14,572 nucleotides of DNA, taken from assembly GCA_051744845.1 (NCBI GenBank), contig JBNJDJ010000051.1:1-14572 (forward strand), given 5' to 3'. Shown piece after piece: positions 13,139-14,572 of this stretch. The stretch is from JBNJDJ01 sp051744845. Its GTDB lineage: Bacteria > Bacillota > Clostridia > Peptostreptococcales > Acidaminobacteraceae. The notes beneath the pieces were generated by a model, which was not told where the DNA came from, searched no databases, and was given only the letters and a program-made list of their open reading frames with translations. Position 1 is the first letter of the stretch, and each line of letters begins with the position of its first letter. The position numbers and the translations under genes are program-made.

Positions 13139-14189
13139 TAATTTTCTCCTTAATTTCTCCTTTAATAGTAAAACCATTATCTATAAAAAAATTAACATTA
13201 CCTTCATTAGCTTGCACTCTTCTTTCAATATTTTTAAGTCCAAATCCTTTGTTAAAATCTTTTAAATCTCCATTATCTGATATTTTAAAATATATATATT
13301 TATCTTTTTTATTTAAATTTATAAATACTTTTGATGCATTAGAGTGTTTATATATATTAGTAAGTGCTTCTTGTATTATCCTATTAATAGTATAATTATT
13401 TAAAATATCATTTTTATTTTCTAAATAAATTTGGAAATTACATTTTTCTTTAAAAGAATCAATTGTCTTTTCAATATTTATAATTTTTTTCTTATCACTA
13501 ATTTCTTCTACAATTTTTCTAACTTCACTTAAGTTTTTCCTAGCATCTTTTTTACAATCTTTTAAAATTTCTTTAGCTTCATCTAGATCTTTATCAATAT
13601 ATCTATCAACCATTTCTAATTGCATAATTAAGTTAGTAAGATTATGACCTAATACATCGTGAAGTTCGCGTGATATGTTATTTCTTTCTTCTAAAGCTTT
13701 CTTAGATATTTCTATTTCTTTTTTCTTTTTAAAATTCAAATAAGTGTATGCTAAAAACATAGCTAAAATATCTAAAAATAAAATAAAAAAAGTAATACTT
13801 ATATTTTCAAAATTAAGCTGAAGTTCTAATAGTCTATATAATTTTATTGAGGAAAAAATAAAAATATATAGGTAAAATAATAAAATCTTTTTAATTTTTT
13901 CTAAACTTATTATTTCAAAAATTAAAATTAAATATAAAATATGGATAAAATAATTTAATATAAATTTAGAATTATATTCTAGAAAAAATATTAAAATAAC
14001 TTGAAAAATATATACGACCATTTTGTATTTTTCTTTTTTTATTACTAACCATTCCAAAAAAAATATAACTACAAAAATTCCTAAAAAATAATATTTTCTA
14101 GGAAATAATGCTTTTTCAAAATGAAGTATTCCATAAAATACAATTAAATATATAATAAATTTTAACGATTTTTCTACTTTTTTTTCCAT
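13131..14189 (-). CDS. Sensor histidine kinase, HisKA_3 (NarL/DesK/LiaS group)
   Basis: A 352-residue membrane kinase. About five to six hydrophobic helices occupy residues 10-150 with very short loops (10-25, 33-50, 58-72, 76-95, 101-118, 130-152). There is no extracytoplasmic sensor domain, so the signal is probably detected within the membrane or passed on by the transporter. The HisKA_3 H-box is NNISRELHDVLGHNLT with phospho-acceptor H177. The ATPase domain has an N-box QEALTNIYKHSNA (273-285), G1 as ISDNG (303-307) and G2 as KGFGLKNIERR (314-324). The start has AGAAGGTGG three nt upstream. Partner of the overlapping response regulator; first gene of the operon. DesK-like kinases with this design serve BceRS/LnrJK-like envelope or antibiotic responses. 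Confidence 0.94.
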   Translation of the reverse strand: MEKKVEKSLKFIIYLIVFYGILHFEKALFPRKYYFLGIFVVIFFLEWLVIKKEKYKMVVYIFQVILIFFLEYNSKFILNYFIHILYLILIFEIISLEKIKKILLFYLYIFIFSSIKLYRLLELQLNFENISITFFILFLDILAMFLAYTYLNFKKKKEIEISKKALEERNNISRELHDVLGHNLTNLIMQLEMVDRYIDKDLDEAKEILKDCKKDARKNLSEVRKIVEEISDKKKIINIEKTIDSFKEKCNFQIYLENKNDILNNYTINRIIQEALTNIYKHSNASKVFINLNKKDKYIYFKISDNGDLKDFNKGFGLKNIERRVQANEGNVNFFIDNGFTIKGEIKEKIND

Positions 14190-14211
14190 AAACCACCTTC
14201 TTTTTTTAAAT

Positions 14212-14240
14212 ATTATATGTTTATTTTATCACAAAGAAAT
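14212..14240 (-). promoter_or_regulatory. Probable promoter of the two-component operon
   Basis: A perfect TATAAT on the minus strand (+ strand 14212-14217), 23 bp upstream of the kinase ATG. The -35 is weak (ATTTCT or TTTCTT at 16-17 nt). It diverges from the riboswitch promoter at 14272. Confidence 0.4.
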
Positions 14241-14271
14241 TTTAAATTAAAAAATTTATTACTAAAATTTC

Positions 14272-14300
14272 TTTACATGTTTTTTTTAATATGCTATACT
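14272..14300 (+). promoter_or_regulatory. Promoter of the glycine riboswitch transcript
   Basis: TTTACA (14272-14277) and TATACT (14295-14300) are spaced by 17 nt, with a TGC just before the -10 giving an extended -10. The predicted transcript start is about 14306-14308, ten-odd nt before the riboswitch leader. Confidence 0.78.
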
Positions 14301-14318
14301 CTTTTAAAATCAAATATC

Positions 14319-14440
14319 GGATGAAGATAGTGGAAGATTACGACCGTTATTGGACGAACTTTTGGAGAGAATCAAAAAATGATCACCGAAGGGGAAAGCT
14401 TTTTTTAAAGTGAAACTCTCAGGTAAATGGACAAAAGCTA
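14319..14440 (+). ncRNA. Glycine riboswitch, one full aptamer with a degenerate 5' partner
   Basis: The glycine aptamer core is plain: GGAGAG (14364-14369), CACCGAAGGGGAAA (14384-14397), AACTCTCAGG (14414-14423) and TGGAC (14428-14432). P1 is closed by CTTTT (14359-14363) with AAAAG (14433-14437). Upstream, where tandem riboswitches have their first aptamer, there is only an 8-bp stem, GATAGTGG (14326-14333) with CCGTTATT (14344-14351), three pairs being G-U. The GGACGAAC linker and GA-rich leader (GGATGAAGAT, 14319-14328) of tandem versions are kept and could form the usual kink-turn. This is the singlet form with a 5' ghost aptamer. It precedes a terminator and an ACT-domain gene, so glycine should control transcription readthrough of that gene. 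On or off behaviour was not resolved. Confidence 0.92.
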
Positions 14441-14452
14441 ATTATTTTAATC

Positions 14453-14481
14453 AACAACCATTTTTTTATGGTTGTTTTTTT
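14453..14481 (+). terminator. Intrinsic terminator in the riboswitch expression platform
   Basis: A perfect 9-bp stem AACAACCAT/ATGGTTGTT (14453-14461 with 14468-14476) with a T6 loop and a T-run to 14481. It lies between the aptamer and the ribosome binding site of the ACT gene, so it must be avoided for expression. I found no obvious antiterminator pairing of its arms with the aptamer. Confidence 0.85.
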
Positions 14482-14497
14482 ATTTAAGGAGGAAATT

Positions 14498-14572
14498 ATG
14501 AAAGCGATTATAACTGTTGTTGGAAAAGATCGAGTTGGAATTATCTCAGAGATATCGAGTTTATTAGCTAAA
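14498..14572 (+). CDS. Start of an ACT-domain protein (UPF0237-like), cut by the window edge
   Basis: Twenty-five codons are visible, beginning MKAIITVVGKDRVGIISEIS and continuing with SLLAK to the edge. This is the first strand and helix of an ACT domain, with the characteristic GKDRVGI turn that binds small ligands such as amino acids. The N-terminus matches the small (about 90 residue) ACT proteins of the UPF0237 group, related to GcvR-type regulators. AAGGAGG sits six nt before the ATG. Control by a glycine riboswitch points to a role in glycine or amino-acid sensing. In clostridia this gene is often followed by a DUF711 gene; that lies outside the window and cannot be confirmed. Confidence 0.87.
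   Translation, partial: MKAIITVVGKDRVGIISEISSLLAK

Noticed and set aside
13139..13177. Upstream start adding 13 residues to the response regulator
   Set aside because: Receiver domains start close to the first strand, as in MIKIAIIDDQ. AAGGAG sits just before the ATG at 13138.
7830..14189. Possible anti-phage defence system
   Set aside because: I saw no nuclease, helicase, toxin or other effector. Kinase, regulator and ABC exporter are fully explained as envelope-stress or drug export.
1..14572. CRISPR arrays, insertion sequences, tRNA or rRNA genes
   Set aside because: No regularly spaced repeats, transposase motifs, cloverleaf signatures or conserved rRNA stretches were seen on either strand.

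Overview
The window is about 14.6 kb of very AT-rich DNA (roughly a quarter G+C, judged by eye). It has strong AGGAGG-type ribosome binding sites, tightly packed operons, a lipoprotein signal, a glycine riboswitch and LuxR/NarL-type two-component signalling. This fits a low-G+C Bacillota, most likely an anaerobic clostridial or Tissierellia-type organism. A fusobacterial origin is not excluded. I saw no transposase, phage gene, CRISPR array, tRNA or rRNA.

Layout. (1) 1-830: the cut-off start of a leftward gene (1-76), then a rightward XRE-family regulator (359-676) with its terminator. (2) 827-2908: a leftward TPR-GAF-GGDEF diguanylate cyclase, followed by a 0.55 kb gene-poor gap holding scraps of a decayed reading frame. 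(3) 3462-4091: a rightward flavin reductase with an iron-sulfur-type cysteine motif, behind a near-consensus promoter. (4) 4116-7181: leftward genes for a hexapeptide O-acetyltransferase, an EamA transporter (overlapping the acetyltransferase by 29 bp), a TetR regulator and a DUF6544 membrane-anchored protein. The TetR and DUF6544 genes overlap by 8 bp, and a 19-bp near-palindrome lies in their promoter. (5) 7290-7736: an ElaA-family acetyltransferase with its own terminator and a seven-G ribosome binding site. (6) 7830-14189: one long leftward unit of histidine kinase, response regulator, lipoprotein, ABC ATPase, two ABC-2 permeases and a cysteine-free carboxymuconolactone-decarboxylase-fold protein, closed by a terminator. 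(7) 14272-14572: a rightward promoter, a single-aptamer glycine riboswitch with a degenerate 5' partner, an intrinsic terminator and the start of an ACT-domain gene.

The most coherent system is region 6. The kinase/regulator pair followed by one ATPase and two ABC-2 permeases has the layout of antibiotic-sensing exporters such as the Bacillus linearmycin-resistance LnrJK-LnrLMN set. Here it carries two further members, a lipoprotein and a small CMD-fold protein lacking the redox cysteines. A pair of 10-bp direct repeats exactly 30 bp apart lies between the regulator gene and the lipoprotein gene, and is a candidate binding site for the regulator. The substrate is unknown.

Several starts were moved from the longest possible frame to an internal ATG with a proper ribosome binding site (diguanylate cyclase, ABC ATPase, response regulator). 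One gene appears to use TTG (the CMD-fold protein).
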